In this document: piece by piece, positions 34,790 through 47,038 of the stretch
Position numbering within the stretch: the stretch's first letter is position 1
Layout of the letters: the number at the start of each line of letters is the position of its first letter
Origin: Alligator mississippiensis
Taxonomy: Eukaryota > Chordata > Crocodylia > Alligatoridae
Length of the DNA: 64,000 nt
Assembly (NCBI RefSeq): GCF_030867095.1
Contig: NC_081829.1
Location: 67,291,181-67,355,180, forward strand
Direction of reading: 5' to 3'
Translations under genes and position numbers: made by a program
The notes under the pieces: model-generated
What the model was told of the DNA's origin: nothing
Database searches by the model: none
Seen by the model: the letters and a program-made list of their open reading frames with translations, nothing else

Positions 34790-35217
34790 AGCTGATATGC
34801 CAGGCCCCACACCAGAGCCAATTGGAGGAGATTGCAGGGCCCAGGGCAAATCAGCTTGTGCGGGGACCCACTTCCACCTCGATCCCGAGGAGGCCTCGGA
34901 TCCCAGGGCAGAGGCAGGACTCTGCACGAGCTGATTTGCCCTGGGCCCTGCACCCTCCTCAGGCCGGCTCTGGTATGGGGCCTGGGGCATATCAACTCAT
35001 GCGGGGACCCACCTCCACCCCAATCCCAGGGTGGGTCCCCACACAAGTTGATTTGTCCCAGGCCCTGCAACCTTCTCCAATCGACTCCAGTTCAGGGCCC
35101 AGGGAAAATCAGCTCATGCGGGGACCCACTGCCGCCCCAGGGTCAAGCTGATATGCCCTGGGCCCTGTACTGGAGCCAGCCCAAGGTGGATGCAGGGCCC
35201 AGGGCAAATCAACTTTT
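34790..35217. repeat. array of alternating inverted repeats (minisatellite)
   Basis: A block of about 24 bp (GGGCCCAGGGCAAATCAGCT and variants) occurs eight times in strictly alternating orientation. Approximate starts are 34792, 34837, 34926, 34976, 35043, 35096, 35143 and 35195. GGGGACCCACTTCC-type spacers are shared. The basic period is about 110 bp for each inverted pair. Such an array can fold into successive hairpins. No coding function is evident. Confidence 0.8.
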
Positions 35218-35929
35218 GTGTTTTCTCACTTCCTTCTTTAAACTGTGTACTACCAATGTACACTGTCAAGTATCTGCTTTTGTCTGTGATGTACCAGTGC
35301 ATTTGCTGAATGAAAAGCCAGGCCTACTGTCCTGTTTTATAGGGCATTGTAGCAAGAGGCTTGGTTTAAGAAAATGCAGGTGGCAGATGGAGCAGTTTGC
35401 AGGTGCTGCCAGAGGCAATCAGGAGAGACTGATCCAAGAAGGGTCTGGGCTTACAGGGTATAAGGCCAGAGCCTGAGTGGGGGCAGTGTGAAGAACTCCC
35501 GAAGAGCAGGGCTGCAGCCTAGCTCCTGGCTAAGCTGGGGTAAGCAGGCTAGTGGTCTGGAGATTGAGACAAGGGGTAGTAGCGGTCTCAGCTGGCCCAG
35601 GATGGGGGCCACGCCCAAAAAACAGGCTGAAGAGCAAGGTCACAACCAAAGGGTCACGAAAAGAAGGCGGGTCAGGGACCCATAGCCCACGAGGGGGAAA
35701 GAGGCCGAGTCAGTGTCTCATAGCCCAGGAGGGGTGCACAGGACCAGGGAGGCCATAGGTCTTAGCTGGCCTAGGAGCAGAGCTAGGGCCCAGGAGGGGC
35801 CAAAGATCAAGGAGGAGCCATAGCCAGAGACTGATAGGGTCAGGGACCTGCAGCCCAGAGAAGGGCAGAGTCAGAGCCAGGGGCCCAGTGCATCAGGAGA
35901 GCTGGGATCAGGGTCATGGACCCAGGGCT

Positions 35930-36036
35930 GCACTTGGGAGTAGCCAGGAAGGGCAAAGTACCTGAGTGTGGGCAGAGATAGACAGGCCGCACTTGGGAGT
36001 AGCCAAGAGGGGCAAAGTGCCTGGGTGTGAGCAGAG
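35930..36036. repeat. tandem duplication, unit about 58 bp
   Basis: GCACTTGGGAGTAGCCA begins at about 35931 and again at about 35989. The two units are nearly identical through GGCAAAGTRCCTGRGTGTG. It lies at the end of a purine-rich GC-rich stretch (35450-36040). Confidence 0.75.
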
Positions 36037-36139
36037 CCTGAGAGACAACTTGATAGTGATTAGAGATATCTGCAAGGCACGGGCATTGTGTAAGTGGCGG
36101 TTGGAGCCATGTTGTAAGCCCTTAAGGCAGGGCTTCCCA

Positions 36140-37985
36140 ACCTTTTCCTTAGCATGACCCCATTTAAACACTGGAAATTTTTTACTACCCCAAAATGATG
36201 CAGACAAGATCAACAAGGAAGGATTCTTCAAATTTCCGCTTTCATGTCTTGAATTCTTTATGTTTCTCATTCTCATCCTTGTTATCAGTTTTACTACTTG
36301 AGCTTGAAGCAGAAACTTTTTGGAGAAGAGCACCCATGTTAGACTTCTCTGTCATGTAAAACTCATTTCAGCCAGGCAGTATTAATATACTGCTTCCTGT
36401 AACATACAAGAGTGTTGAGTTGGAGATGCAACTGTCACGTGTGGATGAATAACTGCCATGCATGACAGCTGCATATTGATAAACAGGAAGCGTGTTCATC
36501 ATAATCCGTCAACGCTCTCGAGAATCTGCTGCTTTAAGGCAAAGTAGAGAACACCTGAATACCAACATGGGTTCAGGGATCTCTGGGGCATGGCAGGTGA
36601 GATGAAGAGGAGTAAGCCTGAAGAATGAGGGCAGAGCAAGGGGATGACCGGCTACCAGGGGGTATCGCGGCCACCCCAGGATGAGTGCTTGTTACAGATA
36701 TGTTTACACTGCTGTCACCCCTGTGCCTCAGTAGAAGTGCAGCAGCACCCCACTTGTGCAGTCTGCAGGAAGCTGGGTAACTATTTTGTGGTTAAATGTG
36801 CTTTCTTCTCCATTACAGGCATACTGGCAGATGAGTGAGAGACTCAGCTAGGCAGGAACTCCCTATAGTAGAACTGGTGTAGGACAATGTTAAGGTAAGT
36901 ACAGTTAAGACCAAGTGGTCTACTGCTAAATTACCATACTTCTACTGGACTGTACAGAGGCAGTGAGCTAGAGCTACTGTTTAAAGTCAAGTGGACTATT
37001 GAATTTCCAGTCTGATTTCATGCACATTATATATTACTCTATCTCCCTCTTGTGGCTAGTATAGCAATAAGTCTCTAAACTACTACAGTTAACACCAAGG
37101 GTCACAATTACTGCTGACCAACACAGTAGTTAAGTTGAACTGAAACTGGTATCCCCTATAGCAAGCTAACTGGAAGTAGCACAAGATATGAATGTTAGCG
37201 AAAAAGTAATCTGACATTTACTGTGGAATGCTTTACTCAAATAATGCCAATAATGTGAACTACATTTCAGTTATTTATGAGAGGAAGAATTCACTGCCAG
37301 CAGGTATCAGTTTCAGCTCTCAGGTAAAGTATACAAATAAGCATTTAGAAATCTTTGAATTATTACCTGATTTAGGTATGGTGTAAATGGAGATTTCTGT
37401 TACAGGTAGGAAAGGGATCAATTTGATAGCAAACCATCCTGGCTAAAATACAATCACAGTGCTTTTTCACATTTTGTTTGAAACAGAATCTGGTGCCAAA
37501 ATGCAGAAACTAAAATAGCATCTAAAGCAAGAATGAGGGGCATGCCTCTTTGATGATTCATTTCATAGGAAAGGGCCCACCCCAAAAGCTCTACAATCCA
37601 ACTGCACAATGGTCAATTGCTTCCAGTCAACCTTTTGATTGTTACTGAAAAGGAAGGATGTGAATATAATGTTGACTGAATGCCAAGAAACTGGAATATG
37701 ATTAAAATGATTCCTTCATGTAGTTGGCAACATCACAGATCACTAGAACAAAGTCTAAAGTGGGTGAGCTTTATTAGGTATTTTTCCACAATTGTCCATT
37801 ACGTGCATTTTCCATGTAAGTTATAGATCTATTTACCAGTAAATACCTAGTCACCTGGGGAGGGGGAATGCAAGGACTCCTACATTTCTAGTCTGGCATA
37901 GGACTCCTTCAGAATACAGGCACCTTCCTTCAGGAGGATGTTTCAGGCTGCAGATCTCACATTGTCAAAGACACCTCTCTGTAGC
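36140..37985. other. intergenic, no gene seen
   Basis: A possible single hAT end lies near 36131 (CAGGGCTTCCCAACC). The remainder is AT-rich DNA with no recognised element. Confidence 0.45.
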
Positions 37986-37987
37986 CT

Positions 37988-38232
37988 TGGGAGCATCTAC
38001 ATGAGACATGAGATAAATCTGGCTATGCACCAGGTGTGCAAGGGAGTTCCACACATTACTGAACATTTCCTAATTAACTGCACAGTATGGGTGCGCATCT
38101 ACATGTGCATGACCTTACTGCGTAGTAAAAATGGCTAATCATGACTAAATTTGATACTTGCATGCATTTGCACCTATCAAATTTAGTCTCAATTAGTTAA
38201 TGTGCAGTAATGCATATGTAGACATGACCTAG
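37988..38232. mobile_element. MITE of the CTACAC-end group
   Basis: The left end (GGGAGCATCTACATGAGAC) and right end (GCATATGTAGACATGACCTA) are inverted. TACTGC(A/G)(C/T)AGTA motifs and GTGCGCATCTACATGTGCAT fill the interior, as in 4463-4792. Confidence 0.6.
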
Positions 38233-38239
38233 TAATAAG

Positions 38240-39240
38240 TTTAGTGCCAGGTCTGCCCAGCCACTAGGGGGCCAACCTGAGCCCAGCCCCAGGGCTCCTA
38301 GCTGGAAGCCTCTCCTGCTCCAGGGCTGGGCTGCTCTCTGGCAGCCCCTAGCTGCAGGGTATAAAAGCCTGCAGCCATTTTGTGCCTTGGGGCACACTGC
38401 ACAGGAGCGTGTTGGAGTCTGTGCACTCTGGGACCAGTGCAGGCCTTGTGTGCCCCCCTGAACAAGCCAGAGGCTGCCTCTTCCAGGCTTGTCCCCTTTT
38501 TACAGCTGCTGCTTGGCCATGAGCGAGTGTTGCAAAGGGCTGGAGTTTGCTGTACCCCTTGCCCAGCCCTGATATACTCTGAGGGCTGCTGGCTGGCTAC
38601 CTCTGGCAGCAGAGCCAGCACCTGCTCCCTGCTGCTTCACAATCCCAGAGTGTCTCCTGTTCTTGCAGGTCCTGTAGCGAAGTGCCTCAGTTGTGCAGCT
38701 CCCAGTCTCTGGCCGTGCCCCTGTGCTGGGTACTGCTGTAAGCTGTCCAGAGTCAGCATCACAAGGACAGCTGCGTGGGGTCCAGAGAGCTGGCGCAGGT
38801 CATCATGTCATCAACTTCCTCCTCACTGAGCCCTGGACTTGCCCATGTCCATGTGCCCATGCCAAATGCCTGGGCCCCCAGCTGGACCTTGTTGTGCTCT
38901 GGCCTGGTGCAGACAAGCAGAGGCAATTCATGTAGGTTGCACACTTGAACACCCACATTTATGAGGCCCTGTCAGGCAGGATGCAGGAGTGAGGGCACTC
39001 CTGATCAGTATGGCAGTACTGTATTAAGGCCAAGGCCTTGTGTGCACAGTGGATGGCCATGACCGACTACAATCAGCAATCCAGTTGTGCTCACAAGACC
39101 ATGGCCTTTATGCAAGATCTGGCTCATATTTTGGCATCCTGGGACTCAGGTCACACCCCTGAGACTGTTACCAGCAGGGGCGGCCTGCCCAAGCCCCCAC
39201 TCTGGCCTGACCCCCACTCCCACCCCACCCTGCCCTGACC
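38240..39240 (+). other. GC-rich block with TATA-like box, unidentified
   Basis: GGGTATAAAAGCCTGCAGCC at about 38357 looks like a core promoter within a GC-rich stretch. A similar TATAAAGAGCTGCC or TATAAAAAGCTGCC lies inside the two repeats at 47039 and 55421. It is therefore probably part of a transposon rather than a host gene. The downstream 149-codon frame (38380-38829) has no recognised domain. Confidence 0.3.
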
Positions 39241-39499
39241 CCTCCAGTGAAACATCACTGGAGGAAGGGCCCTTGGGCCTTCAGTGCCTCACCCTACCCT
39301 CTTCCCCAGCTGCTGCATCCACTGGCCAGCAGCCACTTTGCCCTTGGTGCAGCTCCAGACCCCTTCACAAGGAGTGGCCGGTAACATTACTGCCAGCCGA
39401 CAGCAGCACCAGCTCCTCCCGGGGGTGGGGGGGACAGCCCTGGCTGGGCACCAGTGGACACTGGGCACGGCCAGACACCCATGTTGATGGGGAGGCCCA

Positions 39500-40108
39500 C
39501 TCCTTTTTCAACTCAGTCTTCACAGGCAAGGTCAGCTTCCAGGCTACTGCAACTGGCTGCAGAGTTTGGAGTGAAGCTGAGCAGTCAACAGTGGTGAAAG
39601 AGCAGGTTAAAGACTATTTAGAAAATGTGGACATCTACAAGTTCATGGAACTGGATGCAATGCACCCAAGAGGCTGATGCGACTACAGAGCCACTAGCCA
39701 TTATCTCTGAAAACTCATGGAGATTGGGAGAAGTCCCAGATAATTTTAAGAGGGCAAAGGTAGTGTCCATCTTTAAGAAAGGGAAGAAGGAAGATCTGGG
39801 AAACTAAAGATCAAGCCTTACCTCAGTCCCTCCTTGGAAAAATCATGAAGCAGGTCCTCAAGGAATCCATTTCTAAGCACTTGAAGAAGAAGGTAATTAG
39901 GATCAGTCAGCATGGGCAAGTCATGCCTGACCAACCTGATTGCCTTCTATGATGAAATGACTGGCTCTGTGGATGTGAGGAGAGCAGTGGACATGATATA
40001 CCTTGATTTTAGCAAGACTTTTGATACCGTCTCCTACAAGATTCTTGCAAGCAAGCGAAGGAAGTCAGGTTGGATGAATGGACTGTAAGGTGGATTGAAA
40101 ACTTGCTG
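39500..40108 (+). mobile_element. CR1 LINE, left part of a split copy
   Basis: CR1 ORF2 text is visible (VFTGKVSFQATATGCRVWSE, then ISENSWRLGEVPDNFKRAKV). It continues through a DFSKTFDTVS-like RT motif up to ACTTGCTG at 40101-40108. It resumes at 45106 after a hAT insertion. Stops and frameshifts are present. Confidence 0.8.
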
Positions 40109-40424
40109 TGCGAGTAGGGAACTGTTCAATTCGGGTTCGAATTCAGCCAGTTCGGATGCCAGTGATTCGATTTGGAGCTCTGCACTTTTACCTGCGCTGC
40201 TACATCCCCTCCTCTCCCCTCCCACCCCGCACCCCAGCCTGTCCCTCGCTCCCTGACGCCTCCATTTCCACTTTTACTGACTGGCTTTCTTGCCTGCATT
40301 GTGTGCCAGGCCAGCCTCTGACTTCTTTACTATTCCTTCCATCCAGGAACAGGAGACACACCAACTGCAGGTACTTCCTCAGACTGGCAAAGGGTTTTTC
40401 AACCCGGAAGCTGGCATCCCGGGC

Positions 40425-41062
40425 AGTGTAGACAAATGCAGGGTGCTGCACCTTGGGAGAAGGAATCCACAGCATACATACAGGCTGGGGAGTTCCCCTC
40501 TTGAAAGCACAGAGGCGGAAAGGGATCTTGGAGTCATTATTGACTCCAAGACGAACATGAGCTGCCAACGCCAGACCGCAGCCAGCAAGACCGGCCATAC
40601 CTTGTCATGCATCCAAAGGTGCATCTGAAGCCGGTCCAGAGAGGTGATACTCCCCCTCTATGCAACTTTGGTCAGGCCTCAGTTGGAGTACTGCGTCTAG
40701 TACTGGGCACCACACTTCAAAAGGAATGTGGCCAGCCTGGAGAGGGTTCAGAGGAGGGCCACCCGCTTGGTAAGAGGGCAGCAGGACAGGCCCTACGAGG
40801 AGAGACTGAGGGACCTGAACCTGTTCAGCCTCAGCAAGAGGAGGCTGAGGGGGGACCTGGTGGCTGCCTACAAACTCATCAGGGGAGATCAACAGCAAAT
40901 AGGTACAGCCCTTTTCTCCCCAGCACCACCTGGGGTGACCAGGAACAATGGTAATAAGCTGATGGAGAACAGGTTTAGGTTAGAGATCAGAAGGCAATAT
41001 TTTACAGTTAGGGTGGCCAACATCTGGAACCAACTTCCCAGGGAAGTGGTCCTCGCGTTAGC
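40425..41062 (+). mobile_element. CR1 fragment inside the hAT element
   Basis: CR1 ORF2 C-terminal text is clear: [20 protein letters not shown], then [20 protein letters not shown], then FRLEIRRQYFTVRVANIWNQ. It is cut off on both sides inside the hAT copy, without the CR1 tail. It adds a third layer to the nest. Confidence 0.75.
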
Positions 41063-41401
41063 TGGAGGTTATGGCACCTCCTACCCACCTTTCACCAGGG
41101 AATCATTGGTCCTGACATTTACGGGTCTGCCGTGCCACCAGCAGTCCCACCAGGCCTCCCTACCCTGGCAGGGTGTAGTTCTAGTGGTCATGCCCAGGAC
41201 CTGGGGTCTCCTCCTTCACCATAGCCCCATCCTATACTTCCAAGTTCATCCTGGAATGGGAACAAGCTCAGCAGGGACATGTTCTTCTCCTGCTGGCTGG
41301 TGATGCAGTTAGTGCCCCCTCCAGCTGAGAGGGGGGCATTACCTGGCTTTTAAAAAAATCAAAAAAGGAAATTGGTGCAGACAGAATGAGGAGGGTGGCA
41401 C

Positions 41402-43930
41402 TCAGTCCATCTGCAGGTGGAGCTTGGGGAACCCCAGCAGCAGGACATTCACCTTTAGGAACAGCAGCTGCTCCACCAAAGCTGGTTCCAAACAAGTGCA
41501 GTGGGGTGTCACAACATCCCCAGCAATGCTGAATACCCTTTTGCTTGATACACTGGTCGATGGACAGAACAGGTGTTGCTGGGCAACTGTGGCCAGATCC
41601 TGCCACATCTGGCTGTGGCTTGCCCAGTAGGCCAAGGGCCTGCAGTCCAGTGGCTCCACATCCTCAGCAGGATAGGTAGCCACCGAAACCTCGTCGCTAC
41701 CTGCCCGAGGCTGGGGTCTGGTGCGTTTGGACCCCAGCATTGAAGCCATGCCCATGGCCCACATTGGCAGTGGCTGGCGTGGAGGAGACTGGCTGGTGCT
41801 GGTGCCGGTGCTGGTGCTGGGAGTGCTACCACGGGAAAGTGGATCCCCCTCTTTCACATCCCTTTGCCTATGCACTTCGGCCTCCCTGACTTCCTTGACC
41901 AGCACCTACGTCCGGTGATCAAGGGTTTTGGTGCTGTCAGTGCACATGGTCCCCTTCACCCTTGGGTCACACATGCCCACCATCATGAGGACCGTACTGG
42001 ACCACAAGGGATCCAGCTGTCTCCTGATGCCCTCCTTCAGCTGCCTCACCAGTGCCTGCACATCTGGTGACAGCAGCCTGCCCCAGCCAGGAACATTCTC
42101 CGTTTGGTTCTCCATTTGGTTCTCAAGTTCCCTCATTATGGGGATCATCGGGCTGAGGAGGGCATCGCCAGTGCTAAGGGTCTAGGTGGCCTCGAGGAAC
42201 GGCTTGAGGATCACCAAGATCTGGGAGATGGTACCCCACTTGGCTCTGTTCAGGGGGCCACTGATCCCAATCTGCCCAAGGAAGGCCATCTCATGGATGG
42301 TCTTCTGTTGCTCCACCAACCTTTTGAGCATCAGATATGTGGAGTTCCACCGAGTCTCCACATCCTGCACGATTTTGTGCTGCAGGATGCTCAGCTCTGC
42401 CTGTTTCTCCTGCAGCATCTTGCCCCCTTTGATGCTGCAGTGGAAGTAGCCCGCCACCTTCCTGTATTTTGAAATCAACTGGCTTATAGCAGTAGTGCTG
42501 GTGGTGCCATCACTGGCAGCCTTGTCCCCCTCCAAGGCATCCCTGAATATGAGGTACAGCCTGTGTGCCACACAGCGGATGCCAACAATGGCTCTGTTGT
42601 TGATGACCATGAACCTGCGGGTGAGCTCGACCTGCCCAACGAGCCACCCTTGCACCATGAGATTCATGGCCCCCATGATCTCCCTTGCTCTGTGGGTCTC
42701 ATCCAGCACCTTGGCTTGGAGGAGAGCCCACTGATGACCTGACTGATCGCACCAGTGCCCTGTGAGGAAAAGGTAGGTGTGATCACCATCCCAGCTGGTC
42801 CAGGTGTTGGAGGTGAAGTCCAAGGCTACCTGCGGCCCTGTCTTGCACAGCTCCTCCCTCAAGTACTCCCTGTATGCCTTATACAGGGAGGGCACCACCA
42901 TCCTGCTAAAGGTGGTGCATGCAGGCACTTTGTAAGATGGAGCCAGAAGTGCCATGAGCCACCTTAACCCTGGCCGCTCAACTAGGGAGAAGGGCTGGCT
43001 ATCCAGAGCAAGCATCTCCCCAGTGGTCTGGGTGATCTCCCTTGCCTTTGCAACTTGCCCCCTTCTGTCTGCAGCTTTCCCCCACTCGTCCAGGGTGGCC
43101 TGCCTCTGCTTTGGGGGGAAGGGACTTTGAAGCAAGTGGGGGTTTTCCCTTTTGGCATACTCGCACTGGTGCCAGGCTGAGCAGCAAGAAGGGCAAAGGG
43201 GTACCGCCTCCTGAGATGCAGCAGCATTGCCATGGTGGAAAAGTGTTTCCTCGCCTTGGCTGATATGCCTTCGACAGTGCTGGCAGATGGCAAACCAGGG
43301 ATCATCTGCCAGCTCAAAATGCTCCCACACTACGCTACTCACCCACTTCTGGGTTGAGGGTGGGGATGCTGCCTTATCCCACTCCTCAGCAGGTTGAGGC
43401 ACAACAGCAGGAGGAGCTGCCTCAGCTGTGCCACTTGCCTGAGTCTCCACAACCTCAACCTCCCCCAAAGTTCTGCTTTCCAGAGAAGGAGACCTGGGTC
43501 TAGGGGAACTTTGAGGGGTGTGGAGCACAAACTCTGATTCCCCCACAGTCCCCAGAATTGCTTGAGCAAGGGCACTCAGCACCCCTGGTTCTAGGTCTAG
43601 CTCCTCCTCTGGCAGTGGGAAGCTCACATTGAGAGATGACATTGGGGTGATTCCACTGCTGGTGTCTATTTCTGGACTTAGGGGAGGTGGTGCAGGTGCA
43701 GGGACGTCAGGTGCAGACACTGCTCCTACCTCCTTGCTTCCACTGGCAGCAGAAGCATCATGGCTGCTTGGGAAGAGAATGCATCTATGTTTGGGGGTGA
43801 GGACTTGCAGCTCCAGCTCTCCCCCTACCCCCTCTCCCTCCCCTGCCAGAAGACCTGGTACCTGTCTTTCCAGCACGCCTCGTATTAATCTTCCCTGTGC
43901 TGCAAAGGTGTGTGTGTGTGTGTGCATCAC
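41402..43930 (-). pseudogene. hAT transposase (BED finger, RNase H-like, hATC), broken
   Basis: A 582-codon frame (43930-42182) holds an N-terminal BED-type finger (SSVVWEHFELADDPWFAICQ, Cys-x2-Cys). A KQRQATLDEW linker and ALDSQPFSLVERPGLRWLMA follow. The catalytic-core text VALDFTSNTWTSWDGDHTYL, VGIRCVAHRLYLIFRDALEG and VQDVETRWNSTYLMLKRLVE includes the hAT CxxH and RW motifs. The HLRRR half of the BED finger sits in another frame near 43200, so two frameshifts appear to flank it. A stop follows KPFLEAT at 42182. The dimerisation domain (CPSTSVSSKRVFSIAGDVVT, VEQLLFLKVN) continues in another frame at 41905-41402. It is therefore not functional as it stands. Confidence 0.85.
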
Positions 43931-44930
43931 TCCTTTTGTGTTGTATGTTTTCTTCTTTTGCGTTGCATGTGTACACTGGACCCTGGTTTGATTGTTTGCT
44001 TCATTAATAAGTATGAATGCCTATGTAAAAAATGTGTGCCATCTGTCATCTTCTTCTCTGCTGGGATATGTTTATTTTTTATGAATTCTGAATGTGGAGT
44101 GTGACTCTGTTGTGTATTTTATTCCCCCTGTGTTGCATGTGTGCACTGGACTCTGCTTTGATTATTAATAACTATATATGGTGTCTTCTTCTGTGATGTT
44201 CTATTAACGTAAATGTGTTACTACTACTGTACTTCTTGTTCTTCTTCTGTGTTGTAATGTGTTCCTAAAATGATATATCTCCTTCTTCTAAGACCCTGAG
44301 TTCTGTGTTAGTCTCAATCTGAATCTAACTTCTGTGCTGTCTTCAGTCTCTATGTAAACTAACTAGAATATTAATAACTAATAACTACTATATACAATCT
44401 GACTCTCTTCTTCTCCTATGTATATCTAATTTTTCTTTTTCTATGTGTGTATATTATAAGTGTGTGTGTGCAATCTGTGTGCCTCCCTGCACAGTGATGG
44501 ATCATGCTGCCAGGGAAAACACTGAGCTTTCTTTTTTCAAAGTTTGCACAAAAAAAAGCAAATATAAATTGAAAGAAATTAATTGGATAGTATTAAGTAA
44601 AGAGATTCTAAGCTAAGATAAGCTAAGTTAAATCCTATGCAATCCTTTCTAAAAACAAAAAGGAGCAGGCAAGTTGCAACTGACTGACTATGAAGCAAGC
44701 CAGGCAGCACAGCACCTTTCTGATGCTGTTGCTCACTCAGAGCCAGCTCACAAAAGGCACAACAAGCCTGCAGACAGAGACTTTTATGCTGTTTCTATGT
44801 CCCTCCCCCAGACACTGTAATTGGAAGGGCAGTCAGAGAAAAATCATGCTCACTGGCCAGCTAGACATGTCAGTCCTCCCCCCTCAACCCCCACTCCCCC
44901 CTCCCTAAGTTTCTGTTTCCCCATACAGAC
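43900..44930. other. hAT non-coding 5' region, low complexity
   Basis: T-rich and CTTCTTCT-like text with a (GT)n run at 43908-43924 precedes the transposase on its own strand. No other coding sequence is seen. Confidence 0.5.
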
Positions 44931-45105
44931 AGCCCTCTGAATCACTGAATCTTTTCTGAATCTTTTCCAAATCGATTTGGAAGCTCTGAATCAATTCAGA
45001 AAGCCTAATGCCTCTAGCAGTTCGATTCAGACTCACAGATTTGGCCTCCGAATTGTCCGAATCATCTCCGAATCTGAATCACAGTCTGAAGCTTTGCACA
45101 GCCCT

Positions 45106-46108
45106 ACTTGCTGGATTGTTGGGCTCAAATCAATGCCTTGCTGTCTAATTGGCAGTCAGTGTCAAGTGGAATGCCCCAGGGGTTGGTCCTGGAGCTGGTT
45201 TTGTTCAAGATCTTCAACAACAATCTAAAAGATGCGATGGAGTACACCCTCAGCAAGTTTTAAGATAGAATCAAGGTGAGGGGCGTAGTACTTATGCTGG
45301 AGAGTAGGGTTAGGATTCAGAGAGATCTAGACAAATTGGAGGATTGAACCAAAAGAAATCTCATGAGGTTCAAGTGCAAAGGCCTGCACTTAGGATGTAG
45401 CAATCCCATGCATCAATACAGGCTGGGGGCTGACTGGCTAAGTACCAGTGGACAATAAGCTGAATTTGAGACAACAGTGTGCCCTTGTTGTGAAGAAGAC
45501 TAAGAGCATACTGGGCTGCATTAGTAAGAGTGTTAGCAGCAGATCAAGGGAAGTGATTTTTCCCCTCTATTTGGCACTCGTGAGGCCACATCTGGAGTAC
45601 TGTGTCCAGTTTACCCTCCCCTTCCCCCCCCACTACAGAAAGGACATGGACAAATTGGAGGGAGTCCAATGGAGGGCCACAAAATGGTTCAGAGCCTGGG
45701 GCGTATGACTTACGAGGAGAAGCTGAGGGAACTGGGCTGATTTAGTCTCAAGAAGAGAAGACTGAGAGGAGATTTGATAGCAGCCTTTGGAATGGGGTGA
45801 TGCCAAAGAGGATGGAGCTGGATTGTTCTCAGTGGTGGCAGATGACAGAACAAGGAGCAATGTTCTCAAGTTGAAGCAAGGGAAATTTAGGTTAGATATT
45901 AGGAAAAACTCTCTCACTGGGAGGGTAATAAAGCACTGGAACAGGTTATTCCAAGAGGTGGTGGAATATTCATCCTTGGAAGTTTTTAAGACCTGGCTAG
46001 ACAAAGCCTAGGCTGGGATGATCTAGTTGGAGATTGTGGTGCTTTGAGCAGGTGGTTGGACTAGATGACCTCCTGAGGTCCCTTCCAACCCTAATTTTCT
46101 ATGATTGT
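45106..46108 (+). mobile_element. CR1 LINE, right part of a split copy
   Basis: The text picks up after the hAT insert at GATTGTTGGGCTCAAATCAA. ORF2 follows ([60 protein letters not shown]). It ends in the CR1 tail (CCTTCCAACCCTAATTTTCT, then ATGATTGTATTATTAGG). Confidence 0.85.
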
Positions 46109-46109
46109 A

Positions 46110-47038
46110 TTATTAGGATCCCATGCTGAGGTGCCTAATTCTCCCTTATGCACTATGTTGAGAACCTAAGTACTTAACAGAAGGCACCCAAGTCATTTAC
46201 AACTTTGCACCTTTCCTAACTGATATCCAGTGTCTGGCAACCTATTTTTTTAAACAATCATATGCTTGTTTTTAGTGAAGTTACTTTGTGTAACTACTCA
46301 ACACACACTCATTTTTTTCAGTGTGTCCTGTGCAACCCACAGGTCTTCTGAGTAATTATAAACACGGCTACAACCAAAAACCCTAATAACAGACACTGCT
46401 TTCTAATAAGCCAGTTCAAGAAAAACAATGTTTACCTTCAGAAAAAATAAATGTCATTATGTTTGCAAATAACTGCCAGCTTCCCCTTCAGCTTTCTATG
46501 CCTCATTTTTTCTAGAAATGAAACTGAAATCTTAGTAAATTCATAACAGGGGTTGCATAAATTCATACAAGAAAACCTTATGAATATGCAACATTTTCTG
46601 AATCTAACGAGCATACCAAATTATTACCAATTAAACTCTTTGACTAACATGGTTGAAAGCTATTTTCTATACTTTTCTTGTCCTGTCTACTTTTTTTTTA
46701 ATTCACCGTTTTTTCTTAAACTTAACTCAGCTTGGAACATGAAAATAAGTGTGTCAGTTTTTCCTGTTATAAAGCATTAGAAAAAAAAAGTGGAGTCTTT
46801 TTTTACATGCTTAAACACACACACATGTCATCTGTGGTACTAGAAATCTACCTAGCAGTCTTATTTCTATACCTTTCCAAGGTTAACAGAAAGCAAAGTA
46901 TGGTCCTTACTAGACTTCAACGAGTTTGGAGTTCTAATTACTTCCATTTTATTACTGGAAATTAGAAGTCATTTATGTATTGTATGTGGCTATGGCTGTA
47001 AGACCCTGTCATAGAGGAAGGTGTTGCAGTATTAGATA
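46110..47038. other. intergenic, no gene seen
   Basis: AT-rich DNA without a recognised exon or repeat. Confidence 0.55.

Larger units (their letters stand above)
40109..45105 (-). mobile_element. hAT DNA transposon, coding copy, about 5 kb
   Basis: An 8-bp direct repeat ACTTGCTG lies at 40101-40108 and 45106-45113, and CR1 sequence is colinear across the removed segment. The right end (GCTTTGCACAGCCCT) and the GAATC-rich subterminal zone (44935-45090) match the MITEs at 51842-52088 and 880-1941. The left end begins TGCGAGTAGGG, apparently missing the first few bases of the expected AGGGCTGTGCGA. The transposase is on the minus strand (41402-43930). A CR1 piece (40425-41062) has inserted near the left end. 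Confidence 0.85.
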
